The notes under the pieces are model-generated. The model was given only the letters and a program-made list of their open reading frames with translations. It made no database searches and was not told the DNA's origin. The translations under genes were made by a program, and so were the position numbers. A stretch of 64,000 nucleotides of DNA from Clostridia bacterium. GTDB lineage: Bacteria; Bacillota; Clostridia; Christensenellales; UBA1242. The stretch spans positions 1 through 64,000 of the forward strand of contig JAEEMI010000025.1 of NCBI GenBank assembly GCA_016283155.1, written 5' to 3'. This document shows positions 1-9,095 of this stretch, in pieces (the stretch's first letter is position 1; each line of letters starts with the position of its first letter).

Positions 1-714
1 ATCTTCAAGTTGATATAGTTTATCTTCCTTTTCATAACCAATTCCTCTGATTGACATTAAAGAAATCTTTTTGAATTTATTACGACTAAATAAATTTTCA
101 ACTTCATTTGAACTTGGATAATATCCTTCCTGAAAACCTTTATTGGTAGCATTATTAAATTTTCCAGTCTTAAATACTCCTTGTAGATTAGCAAGGTTAA
201 CTTGTTCTGGATGCCGAAAATATCGATCAATAATTGCAATACTACCAGATAAGTATGGAATAAAACTGGCAAATACTAACCCGCCATTTTTCAACACACG
301 GTATACTTCTTGAATACATTTTTGCCTTTCTGTCTCATCCAACAAATGATAAAGTGGTCCGAATAATAGTACAACATCAAATTGGTAGTCTTCATATATC
401 GCTAAGTTTGTTGCATTGACTACATCACAAGATTTAATATTTGGATGATTGGTTCGTTTTACTTTCTCTTTAGCAATTTGAATTAATCGTTCAGATAAAT
501 CGGCTAAATACATTTTATATCCACGCTCTGCTAACGGAAAAGTATATACTCCTGTTGCTCCACCAAGATCCAAGATTGTTGCAGATTTAGGTAAATATTT
601 CTGTAGGATTCTCATTGTCATTTCAAATTCTAATTTTCCACTATTATCATTTACCAATCTTTTGTCTTCATTAAATTCATTATAATATTGTTTAATCTTA
701 TTGAAATCAGTCAT
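1..714 (-). CDS. Class I SAM-dependent methyltransferase, 3' end cut by window edge
   Basis: The frame is open from an ATG at 714 to the window edge, giving about 238 residues with no stop, so the C-terminus is missing. Near residues 48-58 is a SAM-binding motif I reading ILDLGGATGVY, followed by an acidic residue (LADLSE) at the end of strand 2 and a motif near VVLLFGPLYHL, which is the usual layout of a Methyltransf_11/25-type Rossmann enzyme. The ATG is preceded by a strong Shine-Dalgarno (TGGAGGT) 4-5 nt upstream, which fixes the start. The methylated substrate cannot be told from sequence; small molecules are typical of this subfamily. It lies downstream of trmD in the same direction, about 126 nt away, so co-transcription is possible but not evident. 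Confidence 0.8.
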   Translation of the reverse strand, partial: MTDFNKIKQYYNEFNEDKRLVNDNSGKLEFEMTMRILQKYLPKSATILDLGGATGVYTFPLAERGYKMYLADLSERLIQIAKEKVKRTNHPNIKSCDVVNATNLAIYEDYQFDVVLLFGPLYHLLDETERQKCIQEVYRVLKNGGLVFASFIPYLSGSIAIIDRYFRHPEQVNLANLQGVFKTGKFNNATNKGFQEGYYPSSNEVENLFSRNKFKKISLMSIRGIGYEKEDKLYQLED

Positions 715-840
715 AAGAACCTCCACTTTAATCACATAACTATTATAGGACTTTTATCCAGAAGAAATTGATTCAGAAAAGCAATCAATATTTTAATTTA
801 ACATTAAAAGCAGTTTTCAACAAGAAGAATATCTTTAAGT

Positions 841-1503
841 TTATTTTTGCTTAAGTTTGAATTTCTCGGTAACATCAGCACTGGCTTCGTCTTTCCATTT
901 TTGGATTGCAGCGTGATTACCCGAAAACAAAACTTCTGGCACCGCCATTCCATTCCAAACACGCGGGCGCGTATACTGTGGATATTCCAATTTACCATCG
1001 ACATAACTTTCCATTATTAGACTGTCTTGATTAATTACACCGCTCACATAACGCGATACGGCATCGACCAAAACCATAGCGGGAATTTCGCCACCGGTTA
1101 AAACAAATTCACCAATTGAAATCACTTCATCAAAACAAGCGTCAATTACGCGTTGGTCTACGCCTTCATAATGCCCGCACAAAATAATAATGTGTTCATA
1201 TTGTGATAATTCAACAACACGGTTTTGCGTTAAAATCGGTGCGGCTGGCGTCATAAAGATACGATGTGCCTTATGTTCTGGGTCAATCGCTTGTAAACAA
1301 TCATAAATCGGCTGACACGATAAAACTAACCCGGCGCCTGGTGAATAAGAATTATCATCAACCTTACGATGTTTATCTGTTGAATAATCGCGGAAATTAA
1401 CTAATTCAATTTGTAATTTACCGGCTTTAGTCGCACGTCCCAAAATGCTTGTTTGCAACGGCGTAAACATTTCCGGAAATAAAGTTAAGATTGTCCAACG
1501 CAT
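841..1503 (-). CDS. trmD: tRNA (guanine-N1-)-methyltransferase TrmD
   Basis: TrmD makes m1G37 in tRNAs, which prevents +1 frameshifting. The 220-residue protein has the N-terminal ILTLFPEMF signature, the trefoil-knot SAM-binding segment LCGHYEGVDQR (about 109-118), SIGEFVLTGGE (about 129-139) and the catalytic aspartate region VLVDAVSRY (D148). The glycine loop normally written GGGPGMV is reduced here to SPGAGLV (about 54-60), a mild deviation. It is the last gene of thrS-rimM-trmD; its ATG overlaps the rimM stop by one base (TAATG), so translation is coupled. RimM and TrmD are neighbours in most bacteria; thrS upstream is unusual, and rpsP and rplS are absent here. Confidence 0.96.
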   Translation of the reverse strand: MRWTILTLFPEMFTPLQTSILGRATKAGKLQIELVNFRDYSTDKHRKVDDNSYSPGAGLVLSCQPIYDCLQAIDPEHKAHRIFMTPAAPILTQNRVVELSQYEHIIILCGHYEGVDQRVIDACFDEVISIGEFVLTGGEIPAMVLVDAVSRYVSGVINQDSLIMESYVDGKLEYPQYTRPRVWNGMAVPEVLFSGNHAAIQKWKDEASADVTEKFKLKQK

Positions 1504-1994
1504 TAGACCAACTCCGATTCAAGCGCATTCGCCGTTAAAACCAACGTATGCGTAATCATATTAGTTTCAGCGATAAAATCGTCTTCATTGGGGATTAAAA
1601 CAAAACCTTGACCATCAACCGCAATTTCGAAAAAATCACCTGCTCCATAATTTTCGACCGATGCCACTGTACCAATTTTTTTACCCTTATGCACTACTTC
1701 AAAGCCAATAATTTGGCTGGAAAGAATTTCGTCGGCTTGCAAATGTAAAGCACTGTCCTCCACCATCACAATTTGGTTACGCAACTTCTCGGCTTTCTCA
1801 ACAGTTTCAACTCCTCTCAAGCGCAAATAAGCAAAACCATTCTGCACACTACCACGCAATACTTCATAAGTATGTTTTCCTAACGACACAGCTTTCAAAT
1901 CATTAAAAACCGCGGGGCGATTGTAAGTGATACCGACTTTCAGTTCACCTTGCAAACCCCGTGGTTTCAGAACTGTGCCAATGGCAACCAACAT
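1503..1994 (-). CDS. rimM: 16S rRNA processing protein RimM
   Basis: RimM binds ribosomal protein S19 and helps 30S head maturation. The 163-residue protein shows the N-terminal barrel signature IGTVLKPRGLQGELKV and a C-terminal PRC-barrel with GAGDFFEIAV and VLIPNEDDFI. Its length is normal for the family. The start ATG overlaps the thrS stop by one base and its stop overlaps the trmD start by one base, so the three genes form a tightly coupled operon that presumably reads from the promoter in front of thrS. Confidence 0.93.
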   Translation of the reverse strand: MLVAIGTVLKPRGLQGELKVGITYNRPAVFNDLKAVSLGKHTYEVLRGSVQNGFAYLRLRGVETVEKAEKLRNQIVMVEDSALHLQADEILSSQIIGFEVVHKGKKIGTVASVENYGAGDFFEIAVDGQGFVLIPNEDDFIAETNMITHTLVLTANALESELV

Positions 1995-3730
1995 TAGTTA
2001 AATTCCTTCACTTGTTTGTGAACCATCGCAATAAAGTCTTCAATGGACATTTGGCCTAAATCTTGACCTTCACGCGTACGTACAGCTACTTTATTTGCTT
2101 CAGCTTCTTTCGCACCGATAATTAAACAATAAGGAATTTTTTTCAAAGTTGCTTCACGAATTTTCAAGCCAATCTTTTCGTTACGCAAATCAGTTGCAGT
2201 ACGAATATCAGCAGCCAACAAAGCACGTTTTACTTGTTCACAATATTCATCTTGAGCATTCGTAATGTTCAAAACACGAACTTGAGTTGGTGATAACCAA
2301 ACCGGCAAAGCACCCATAGTTTTTTCAATTAACATTGCTAACGTACGTTCATAGCAACCAATTGAAGAACGGTGAATTAAATATGGTTTAGCTTTTTTAC
2401 CATTTTCATCAATGTAGGTCAAACCGAAACGTTCAGACAAAGCAAAGTCTAATTGAATCGTAAACAAAGTATCTTCTTTGCCGTACGTATTCTTGGCTTG
2501 AATATCAATCTTGGGTCCGTAGAATGCCGCTTCACCATCGGCTTCAACGAATTTTAATTTGTGTGCCTTTAATGCATTACGAATTTCATTTTGACTCCAT
2601 TCCCAAGCATCAGGTAAATCAATATACTTTGCTTTGTTGTTTGGATCCCATTTTGACAAACGGATAGAAACATCATCTTCCATTTTCAAAACTTGCAAGA
2701 AATATTTGGTTAAATCCATACATTCATCAATGACTTGTTGAATTTGATCCGGACGAACAATAATGTGTCCATCACTTAAAGTATATTCACGTAAACGAAT
2801 CAAGCCGTGCATTTCACCACTATTTTCATTACGGAATTGTTTAGCGGTTTCAGCAAAACGCATTGGTAAATCTTTATAAGAACGTAATTCGCTACGATAC
2901 AACAAAATGTGCATTGGGCAAGTCATCGGACGTAACGCCATTACGTTATCGTTCAAAACTTCATCACCAATCAAGAACATTGAATCTTTATAATGTTGCC
3001 AATGTCCACTAACTTTGTATAAATCACTCTTAGCGAACGAAGGAGTTTTAACGTGCAAATAGCCACGACGAATTTCTTCGTCTTCAACAAAACGTTGCAT
3101 AATACGCAAGATGGTTGAACCTTCGGGAGTAAACAATGGCAAACCTTGTCCAACCAATTCAGAGGAAGTATAATAACCTAATTCACGGCAAATGCGATTA
3201 TGATCGCGTTTTTTAACTTCTTCTTGCCACGCATTATACGCATCTAATTCGCTTTTCTTGGCGAAAGCGACACCGTAGATGCGAGTCAACATTTTATTCT
3301 TTTCATCACCACGCCAATAAGCGCCAGTAATTTGTGTCAACTTAAAAGCTTTGATTTTGCTCAAACGATCCACGTGTGGACCAGCACACAAATCGGTAAA
3401 ATTACCCATTGTGTACATTGAAATAGTTTCACCACGTGGAATATCGTGTAACAATTCAACTTTGTAAATTTCTTTGTTCTTGTTGATAATACGCGATGCT
3501 TCGGCACGTGTAACTTCTTTACGTTCGACCGTAAAATCTTCTTTAATAATACGTGCCATTTCTGCTTCAATTTTTGGCAAGTCTTCATCTTTGATTGGTG
3601 TTGTAAAATCAAAGTCATAATAAAAGCCCGAATCAGTTGCTGGACCAATTGCCAATTTGGTGTTCGGGTAAATGTTTTTTACAGCATATGCTAAAACGTG
3701 TGCTGCAGTATGATTTAGTATTTTATCCAT
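1994..3730 (-). CDS. thrS: Threonyl-tRNA synthetase lacking the TGS domain
   Basis: This enzyme charges tRNA-Thr. I place the start at 3730 (578 residues) because an upstream in-frame start adds 14 unrelated residues and a good promoter sits immediately in front of this ATG. The protein begins directly in the editing (SAD) domain: H7-x3-H11, then C115 and H119 (LCAGPH), so the Ser-tRNA editing site looks intact. The class II core follows, with the zinc cysteine in MRPMTCPMH, motif 2 FRNENSG, the zinc histidine in SDGH, motif 3 IHRSSIGCYER, and a C-terminal anticodon-binding domain. Typical bacterial ThrRS is about 640 residues with an N-terminal TGS domain, which is absent. It heads the thrS-rimM-trmD operon. 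Confidence 0.96.
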   Translation of the reverse strand: MDKILNHTAAHVLAYAVKNIYPNTKLAIGPATDSGFYYDFDFTTPIKDEDLPKIEAEMARIIKEDFTVERKEVTRAEASRIINKNKEIYKVELLHDIPRGETISMYTMGNFTDLCAGPHVDRLSKIKAFKLTQITGAYWRGDEKNKMLTRIYGVAFAKKSELDAYNAWQEEVKKRDHNRICRELGYYTSSELVGQGLPLFTPEGSTILRIMQRFVEDEEIRRGYLHVKTPSFAKSDLYKVSGHWQHYKDSMFLIGDEVLNDNVMALRPMTCPMHILLYRSELRSYKDLPMRFAETAKQFRNENSGEMHGLIRLREYTLSDGHIIVRPDQIQQVIDECMDLTKYFLQVLKMEDDVSIRLSKWDPNNKAKYIDLPDAWEWSQNEIRNALKAHKLKFVEADGEAAFYGPKIDIQAKNTYGKEDTLFTIQLDFALSERFGLTYIDENGKKAKPYLIHRSSIGCYERTLAMLIEKTMGALPVWLSPTQVRVLNITNAQDEYCEQVKRALLAADIRTATDLRNEKIGLKIREATLKKIPYCLIIGAKEAEANKVAVRTREGQDLGQMSIEDFIAMVHKQVKEFN

Positions 3731-3737
3731 AGCATCA

Positions 3738-3765
3738 ATTATAACACAATGTCGAAATAAATCAA
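3738..3765 (-). promoter_or_regulatory. Promoter of thrS, predicted leaderless
   Basis: Reading on the minus strand: -35 TTGATT (3765-3760), 16-nt spacer, extended -10 TGT-TATAAT (3743-3738), then 7 nt to the ATG at 3730. Transcription should start at or next to the A of the ATG, and no Shine-Dalgarno is present. Confidence 0.7.
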
Positions 3766-3811
3766 ATACCAAAAATTATTAATTACTACGACAATGACAT
3801 AAACTATTGTT

Positions 3812-4483
3812 ATGAAAATTTCTACTGATGAACGTTTCAAATCTTGCATTGAACATTTGGCATTAAAATTTCACGGAAAAATAATCATAGTAAATGAGCG
3901 TTATGTTTTAACCTTAAAACCAACCGTTGACCGTTACAAATTATTTGACAGCATTATTAACCAAATTGTTACTACAATGAAGGCCCATTATTTGCGCAAT
4001 AAAATCCGCATAAAGAATGACACGCTCATCAAAGTCTTAATTAACTATGACAAAAAATCTGACACAGTAATTGCTGGATCATTGTTTCAATTATCAACCC
4101 AAATATTATTAGATTCCATTTATGATTTCGCATTAAGCCGCCTGAAATGCCGCTGGGATGAAGTTATTCAATTGGTCAATGAAAATCACAGACAATTAAC
4201 TCAAACCGTTTTATTCAATGAGTTATTACGCTTTCTAATTCTGAATATGGATTATCGCATTCCTGAAGTTCACATAATGGTAATTAATAAACATATGACA
4301 ATATGCGACCAAAAATTACAACCACTACCCCAACTTGATGAAGACATAATTAATGCTTTAATTGAAATTGCGCCAAGACAAATTTTTATTCACACTGATA
4401 CAAATTTAGCACGTGATGTCATTGAACGCATTGAAACATTATTTCCAAACTGCGTTTGCATAGAATACAACGCAGTGTTATAA
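3812..4483 (+). CDS. ytxC: YtxC-like sporulation-associated protein
   Basis: A 223-residue protein resembling the YtxC family found in endospore formers, whose biochemical role is unknown. Family features visible are a helical N-terminal half, the central SIYDFALSRLKCRWDEVIQLVN-type region, and a C-terminal alpha/beta part with a conserved IMVINKHMTI-like stretch and a final segment ending in CVCIEYN. In Bacillus subtilis ytxC is adjacent to thrS; here it is also adjacent, but divergently oriented, which supports the call. There is no Shine-Dalgarno before the ATG. The promoter of the next gene, ricT, lies in the 3' end of this gene, with its -10 hexamer overlapping the stop codon. Confidence 0.75.
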   Translation: MKISTDERFKSCIEHLALKFHGKIIIVNERYVLTLKPTVDRYKLFDSIINQIVTTMKAHYLRNKIRIKNDTLIKVLINYDKKSDTVIAGSLFQLSTQILLDSIYDFALSRLKCRWDEVIQLVNENHRQLTQTVLFNELLRFLILNMDYRIPEVHIMVINKHMTICDQKLQPLPQLDEDIINALIEIAPRQIFIHTDTNLARDVIERIETLFPNCVCIEYNAVL

Positions 4484-4484
4484 T
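4456..4484 (+). promoter_or_regulatory. Promoter of ricT, predicted leaderless
   Basis: -35 TTGCAT (4456-4461), 17-nt spacer ending in TGT, -10 TATAAT (4479-4484), then 7 nt to the ATG at 4492. The -10 overlaps the ytxC stop codon. No Shine-Dalgarno is present. Confidence 0.75.
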
Positions 4485-4491
4485 TAAAATT

Positions 4492-5118
4492 ATGCGTACT
4501 TATAATGTTAGAGTTTTTAACGAAACACAAACAACTAAATTTGATAGTGACATTGCTGATTTAAAAGCAAATGAATATGTTATTGTAGAAACAGAAACTG
4601 GTGCTGAATGGGGTGTGGTCGCTGATGAAGGTGTTGAAAAGAAAAAACACGAACCAAACCACGCACAAATTTTTCGTCGTGCAACGACCAAAGATCAAAG
4701 CCAAATTAACTTGTTATTAAAGTCAGCGGAATTTGCCAAAGAAAAAGCCACAACGATGGCAGAACAATTAAAGTTGGATATGCGTGTAATGACAGCTCAC
4801 TATACATTTGATGCCAGTAAGGTTGTCATCAATTTCTCGGCTGAACAGCGCGTTGATTTCCGCGAATTAGTTCGTAATCTTGCCAGTGCCTTACATACGC
4901 GCATTGAACTACACCAAGTTGGAGCACGTGATGAAGTTAAAGCCATTGGGGCGTTAGGACCTTGCGGTCAAGAATGTTGTTGTAAACGTTTCTGTCATAA
5001 CTACCCTGATGTTTCAATCAAAATGGCCAAGGAACAGAACCTATCATTAACTCCTGATAAAATTAACGGCATTTGTGGAAGGTTAAAATGTTGCTTGTCA
5101 TACGAGTGTAAAAAATGA
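4492..5118 (+). CDS. ricT: RicT (YaaT), PSP1-domain protein of the RicA-RicF-RicT complex
   Basis: RicT works with RicA and RicF in an Fe-S-containing complex that in B. subtilis stimulates RNase Y mRNA processing and affects sporulation and competence. The 208-residue protein carries the PSP1 C-terminal domain with the diagnostic cysteines GPCGQECCCKRFC (C158, C162-164, C168) and ICGRLKCCLSYEC (C195, C200, C201, C206). I chose the ATG at 4492 because it matches the family N-terminus and a strong promoter lies exactly 7 nt upstream; an upstream in-frame ATG at 4456 would put that promoter inside the gene. RNase Y is encoded in the same window. nrdR follows 42 nt downstream, probably in the same transcript. 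Confidence 0.93.
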   Translation: MRTYNVRVFNETQTTKFDSDIADLKANEYVIVETETGAEWGVVADEGVEKKKHEPNHAQIFRRATTKDQSQINLLLKSAEFAKEKATTMAEQLKLDMRVMTAHYTFDASKVVINFSAEQRVDFRELVRNLASALHTRIELHQVGARDEVKAIGALGPCGQECCCKRFCHNYPDVSIKMAKEQNLSLTPDKINGICGRLKCCLSYECKK

Positions 5119-5160
5119 TAAACTTTAATAGATAAATTAAAAGCAAAGGAGCATAAAAAT

Positions 5161-5637
5161 ATGAGATGTCCAAACTGTGGTTCACACGATAATAAAGTTG
5201 TTGATAGTCGTACTAATGATAATTCTAATTCAATTCGTCGCCGTCGCGAGTGTATTAAATGTGGTAAACGTTTTACCAGTTACGAAACTATTGAGCGTGT
5301 ATCACTATTAGTTATCAAACGCGATGGCAGCCGCCAATCATTTGATGCACAAAAAATTAAAAACAGTATTATCGCTGCTACTGGTAAACGTCCAGTTTCA
5401 ATGAAACAAATTGACAACATCGTTGAAAGTATTGAAATGCAAATTGCCAATGCCGCCATTGGTGATCAACAAGAAATTGCATCCAGTGTCATTGGTGATA
5501 TGGTAATGGAAGAACTAAAAAAGATTGATGAAGTGGCATATATCCGCTTTGCGGCCGTCTATCGTCAATTCAAAGACGTTTCAACCTTTGTTAACTTCGT
5601 AAAAAACTTTGAACAAGAAATTTCTAAGAAAATTTAA
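5161..5637 (+). CDS. nrdR: Transcriptional repressor NrdR
   Basis: NrdR is the zinc-ribbon/ATP-cone repressor of ribonucleotide reductase genes. The 158-residue protein shows the zinc ribbon with C3, C6, C31 and C34 (CPNC ... CIKC), the basic SIRRRRE linker, and an ATP-cone (about 49-139) beginning VIKRDGSRQSFD. A clear Shine-Dalgarno (AAAGGAG) lies about 8 nt before the ATG, in contrast to the neighbouring leaderless starts. It is likely co-transcribed with ricT. Its 3' end overlaps the prfA stop by 4 nt in convergent orientation. No NrdR box was found in this window, so its targets lie elsewhere. Confidence 0.97.
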   Translation: MRCPNCGSHDNKVVDSRTNDNSNSIRRRRECIKCGKRFTSYETIERVSLLVIKRDGSRQSFDAQKIKNSIIAATGKRPVSMKQIDNIVESIEMQIANAAIGDQQEIASSVIGDMVMEELKKIDEVAYIRFAAVYRQFKDVSTFVNFVKNFEQEISKKI

Positions 5638-6677
5638 GCTTGAGTTTTTAACTCTGCCATACGTAAAGCATCAACCATATCGGTAATCTCACCATCAACA
5701 AACTTGGTAAGATTGTATTCTGTACGATTAATGCGATGGTCAGTCACGCGACCTTGGGGATAATTATATGTTCGAATACGTTCACTTCGGTCGCCGGTAC
5801 CAACTTGCGAATGACGTTCAGACGCATATTTTTCGTCTTCTAAACTTTGGTAATAATGTGCTAATTTAGACACCAAAACCGTCATGGCTTTTTCGCGGTT
5901 AGCCAGTTGGCTACGTCCATCCTGACACGTTACAACCATATTGGTAGGTAAATGGGTAATTCGGATTGCGCTCTCAGTTTTATTAATGTGTTGCCCACCT
6001 GCCCCAGAAGCGCGATAAACATCGATGCGTAAATCTTTTTCATCAATTTGAAAATCAACTGTTGTGGCTTCCGGCAAAACTGCCACGGTTGCCGTTGAAG
6101 TGTGGATGCGTCCTTGTGATTCAGTTTCTGGAACACGTTGCACACGATGTACACCGCTCTCGTATTTAAATTTAGAATATGCACCTGAGCCTTTAACTAT
6201 AAAAGTAACGTTTTTTACCCCACCAATTCCATTCTCTTCAATATCGGTAATCTCCACCGTAAAACCGTTAGCATTAGCATATAACGTATACATTCGTAAT
6301 AGTACTGCAGCAAATAGACAAGCTTCATCGCCACCTGCTGCTGGACGAATTTCAATAATTACATTAGCATCATCACGCTCATCTTTTGGCATTAATAAAA
6401 CTCGTAACTCTTGCTCAGTTTTTTCCAATAAAACTTGGTTCTCGGCAATTTCTTCTTTAGCTAATTCTGCTAACTCAGGATCAGTGATTTCTTGTGCAGA
6501 GGCAATGTCCTTGTTTAATTTTTGATATTTTTGATACGCTTCAATTGTTGGTGCTAATTTTGATACTTCTTTTGAAATCTGTGAATAGCGTGCCACATCA
6601 TTAAAAACTTCAGGCAAAGTTAACTGTTCAATCAGTTGCCCATACTTAATTACTAAAGCACTTAATTCTTCAAACAT
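5634..6677 (-). CDS. prfA: Peptide chain release factor 1
   Basis: RF1 terminates translation at UAA and UAG. The 347-residue protein has the peptidyl-transferase GGQ motif (227-229, in SGAGGQHIN) and the stop-recognition PxT motif as PET (183-185), the same tripeptide I recall from Bacillus RF1; RF2 would have SPF. Its start overlaps the prmC stop by one base. PrmC, encoded just upstream, methylates the GGQ glutamine, so enzyme and substrate are made from one operon (rpmE-prmC-prfA), a common arrangement. Confidence 0.97.
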   Translation of the reverse strand: MFEELSALVIKYGQLIEQLTLPEVFNDVARYSQISKEVSKLAPTIEAYQKYQKLNKDIASAQEITDPELAELAKEEIAENQVLLEKTEQELRVLLMPKDERDDANVIIEIRPAAGGDEACLFAAVLLRMYTLYANANGFTVEITDIEENGIGGVKNVTFIVKGSGAYSKFKYESGVHRVQRVPETESQGRIHTSTATVAVLPEATTVDFQIDEKDLRIDVYRASGAGGQHINKTESAIRITHLPTNMVVTCQDGRSQLANREKAMTVLVSKLAHYYQSLEDEKYASERHSQVGTGDRSERIRTYNYPQGRVTDHRINRTEYNLTKFVDGEITDMVDALRMAELKTQA

Positions 6678-7519
6678 TATACCCTTATTGTAACCACTCT
6701 ATCGCGATTTGCCAAATCTTTATAAACCTTTACACTGTGATATCCATATTCCAAAGCAATTTGTTCGACTGCAATTGCTTGGTCATAACCAATTTCAAAA
6801 ATAATCATTCCATTTGAATGTAAATGTTTTTTAGCATCAGTTAAAATTCGACGGTAAAAATAAAGTCCATCAATTCCACCATCCAAAGCAATTCGTGGTT
6901 CTTGTAAGGTCCATTGGTCTTCGACCCCAATCTCGGCAGTACGCACATAGGGTGGATTGCAAACAATTAAATCAAATTTTCCGCGCACATCTTCAAATAA
7001 ATCACTTTTAATAAAATTAATATCCGCACGATGCAATGCTGCATTTTCGACTGCAACAGATAATGCTGCTTCACTACAGTCAACAGCGGTGATTTCATAC
7101 TTTAACTCACTTTCTCGACTATGTAACCAATCACACAAATAAGATAACGAAATGCCTATAATTCCTGAACCACAACACAAATCTAAAATTCGATAAGGTG
7201 TGTGTTCGTTGCCAATTAAAGAATCAGCGATAATTTTCTTTTCAGTTAATTCGACTAGAACTTCGGTATCGTGGCGTGGAACTAAAACATCCGGCGTAAC
7301 CAAAAACTTACGATTATAAAAATAAGTACTCCCCAGTAAATAAGCCAGAGGAATACCTTTTTTATATTGATTAATAATTTCAATTGCCTTTTTAGCAATT
7401 GACTCACTAATATCTTTCACTAAAAAAACATTGGTACGTTTAGCTTCCAATAAATGGCACAAAACTTGGATTACCGCTTCGTGCTCTCCGGTTTGTGCAA
7501 TTAGTTGTGCTAACTTCAT
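6677..7519 (-). CDS. prmC: Release factor glutamine methyltransferase PrmC
   Basis: PrmC N5-methylates the glutamine of the GGQ motif in RF1 and RF2. The 280-residue protein has a helical N-terminal domain, the SAM motif [11 protein letters not shown] (about 112-122) and the substrate-glutamine-binding NPPY motif (188-191), followed by the family's [11 protein letters not shown] segment. It is encoded directly between rpmE (4-nt ATGA overlap) and prfA (1-nt overlap), so all three are translationally coupled behind the rpmE promoter. Confidence 0.96.
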   Translation of the reverse strand: MKLAQLIAQTGEHEAVIQVLCHLLEAKRTNVFLVKDISESIAKKAIEIINQYKKGIPLAYLLGSTYFYNRKFLVTPDVLVPRHDTEVLVELTEKKIIADSLIGNEHTPYRILDLCCGSGIIGISLSYLCDWLHSRESELKYEITAVDCSEAALSVAVENAALHRADINFIKSDLFEDVRGKFDLIVCNPPYVRTAEIGVEDQWTLQEPRIALDGGIDGLYFYRRILTDAKKHLHSNGMIIFEIGYDQAIAVEQIALEYGYHSVKVYKDLANRDRVVTIRV

Positions 7520-7725
7520 TTTGAATTTGCGTAACGTTTATTAAATTTGTCAACACGACCAGCAGTATCTACAATCTTTTGTTTGCCAGTGTAAAACGGA
7601 TGACATTTGGAGCAAATATCAATTTTTACAACATTACCTTCTTTGGTAGTTCCGCAAGTGAATTTGTTACCGCAAGCACATTCAAATTCGGCTTCGTGAT
7701 AATTAGGATGAATATTTTCTTTCAT
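7516..7725 (-). CDS. rpmE: 50S ribosomal protein L31, zinc-binding type
   Basis: A 69-residue L31 of the cysteine-containing type: C16, C18, C38 and C41 form the zinc site (ECACG ... [11 protein letters not shown]). The end VDKFNKRY is typical of the family. It is the first gene of rpmE-prmC-prfA and its TGA overlaps the prmC ATG. The -10 hexamer sits 7 nt before the ATG with no Shine-Dalgarno, so the operon mRNA is predicted to begin at the start codon. As a zinc-type L31, a zinc-free paralogue may exist elsewhere. Confidence 0.96.
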   Translation of the reverse strand: MKENIHPNYHEAEFECACGNKFTCGTTKEGNVVKIDICSKCHPFYTGKQKIVDTAGRVDKFNKRYANSK

Positions 7726-7732
7726 AACGATG

Positions 7733-7761
7733 ATGATATCATATCATATAAAACTTGTCAA
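7733..7761 (-). promoter_or_regulatory. Promoter of rpmE-prmC-prfA, predicted leaderless
   Basis: Minus strand: consensus -35 TTGACA (7761-7756), 17-nt spacer, -10 TATCAT (7738-7733), then 7 nt to the ATG at 7725. The -35 overlaps the last codons and stop of murC. No Shine-Dalgarno is present. Confidence 0.75.
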
Positions 7762-9095
7762 TCAAATGTCACGAAACTACTCTGACGCAAAAATTCACCA
7801 TTTACCACATCGCCCGCTCCACATAAAATGATAGCATCGTATTCTACCGCGTGTTGGGTTAAATATTCTGTTAATGCTTGTGGTGTCGCAAGATATTTAA
7901 CTTTTAATTGGCGGCTTAAATCTAAGGCCCGTCCTCCAATAATTGTTTTACCCCGTGCTGCAAAGGTTTTGTACAATACAAGATTAGGAACAGTCGATAA
8001 TACTTTTACAAAGTCATCCCATAATGAGATTGTGCGTGTATAAGTGTGTGGCTGAAAAATCATTAAATATTTGGAATATAAATTTTTCGCAGTTTGTATT
8101 GTTGTTAAAATCTCACGTGGATGATGAGCATAATCTAAAATCACTGGTGTTTTAACAAATCGTGCAAAGTGTTGAAAACGACGTGCAATACCTCGATAAT
8201 CCGCGATTGCTCGACAACTTGAATCGAAATCAATTTTACACACCAAAGCACAAGTAATGGCAGCTAAAGCGTTTGCAACGTTATGCAATCCAGGGACATT
8301 AGTCACAAAACGTGGAATTTGATAAAACACACCAAAAATTTGGGGATTCAAAACAATTTCAAATTCATAGTTACCACTAACCAATCGTTGTATGTTTTTT
8401 GCATGTACATCTCCATAGTCAATACCAAAAGTTATCGTGCGTTGCTTACCAAATAAATCTGCACTGTTTTCATCATTGGCATTTTTAATGACAATGTTAC
8501 TTTTTGCAGCAAATTTTTTGAAATACTGTTTAATTTTGGAGAGGTTTTTATAACAATCTAAATGGTCAGCATCAACATTAGTAATTACCGCAATTTGTGG
8601 TTTTAATTTCAAAAAACTTTTTCTAAATTCGCACGCTTCGGTAATAAACCATTGCTTACCACCAATCTGTAAATTGTCTTGTGCCCCATTATGTACGGTT
8701 GGTTCTCGTCCAGCTTGTTGAAAAATTGAACCAATCATTGCTGTAGTTGAACTCTTACCGTGACAACCGGCAATGGCAATCACTTGCCGATAATGGTGTG
8801 CAATTTGTGCCAATAAAGTTTCACGATAAATAATTTTTATTCCGTTTTGTCGAGCATATAATAATTCAGGATTATCATCTGAAATTGCCCCATTAATAAC
8901 TAAATAATGTACTGGTTCGTGTTGCAAATTATTTGCGGAATGACCAATGTAAACGGAAATACCCAATGCAGATAACTCGCGTGTATTAGCAGACTCAACT
9001 ACATCACTACCTGCAACCTGTTTTCCCTGTTTAAATAGTAATTTTGCCAACGCTGACATTGATACTCCACCGATGCCAACAAAAAAATAACGCAC
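7758..9095 (-). CDS. murC: UDP-N-acetylmuramate--L-alanine ligase
   Basis: MurC adds L-Ala to UDP-MurNAc, the first step of the peptidoglycan stem peptide. The 445-residue protein shows the N-terminal nucleotide fold FVGIGGVSMSALA, the ATP-binding GCHGKSSTT (about 110-118), the central-domain ADHLDCY segment, GLHNVANALAA, and the C-terminal DYAHHPREI motif. The predicted start is GTG at 9095, and it lies in the loop of a perfect inverted repeat that looks like the terminator of the upstream rpsF-ssb-rpsR operon. No Shine-Dalgarno is present. An unusual, possibly leaderless start is therefore likely. Confidence 0.96.
   Translation of the reverse strand: MRYFFVGIGGVSMSALAKLLFKQGKQVAGSDVVESANTRELSALGISVYIGHSANNLQHEPVHYLVINGAISDDNPELLYARQNGIKIIYRETLLAQIAHHYRQVIAIAGCHGKSSTTAMIGSIFQQAGREPTVHNGAQDNLQIGGKQWFITEACEFRKSFLKLKPQIAVITNVDADHLDCYKNLSKIKQYFKKFAAKSNIVIKNANDENSADLFGKQRTITFGIDYGDVHAKNIQRLVSGNYEFEIVLNPQIFGVFYQIPRFVTNVPGLHNVANALAAITCALVCKIDFDSSCRAIADYRGIARRFQHFARFVKTPVILDYAHHPREILTTIQTAKNLYSKYLMIFQPHTYTRTISLWDDFVKVLSTVPNLVLYKTFAARGKTIIGGRALDLSRQLKVKYLATPQALTEYLTQHAVEYDAIILCGAGDVVNGEFLRQSSFVTFD

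Noticed and set aside
3812-4483. A leaderless promoter for ytxC
   Set aside because: TAAACT lies 6 nt before the ATG, but the matching -35 is poor, so I did not count it with the others.
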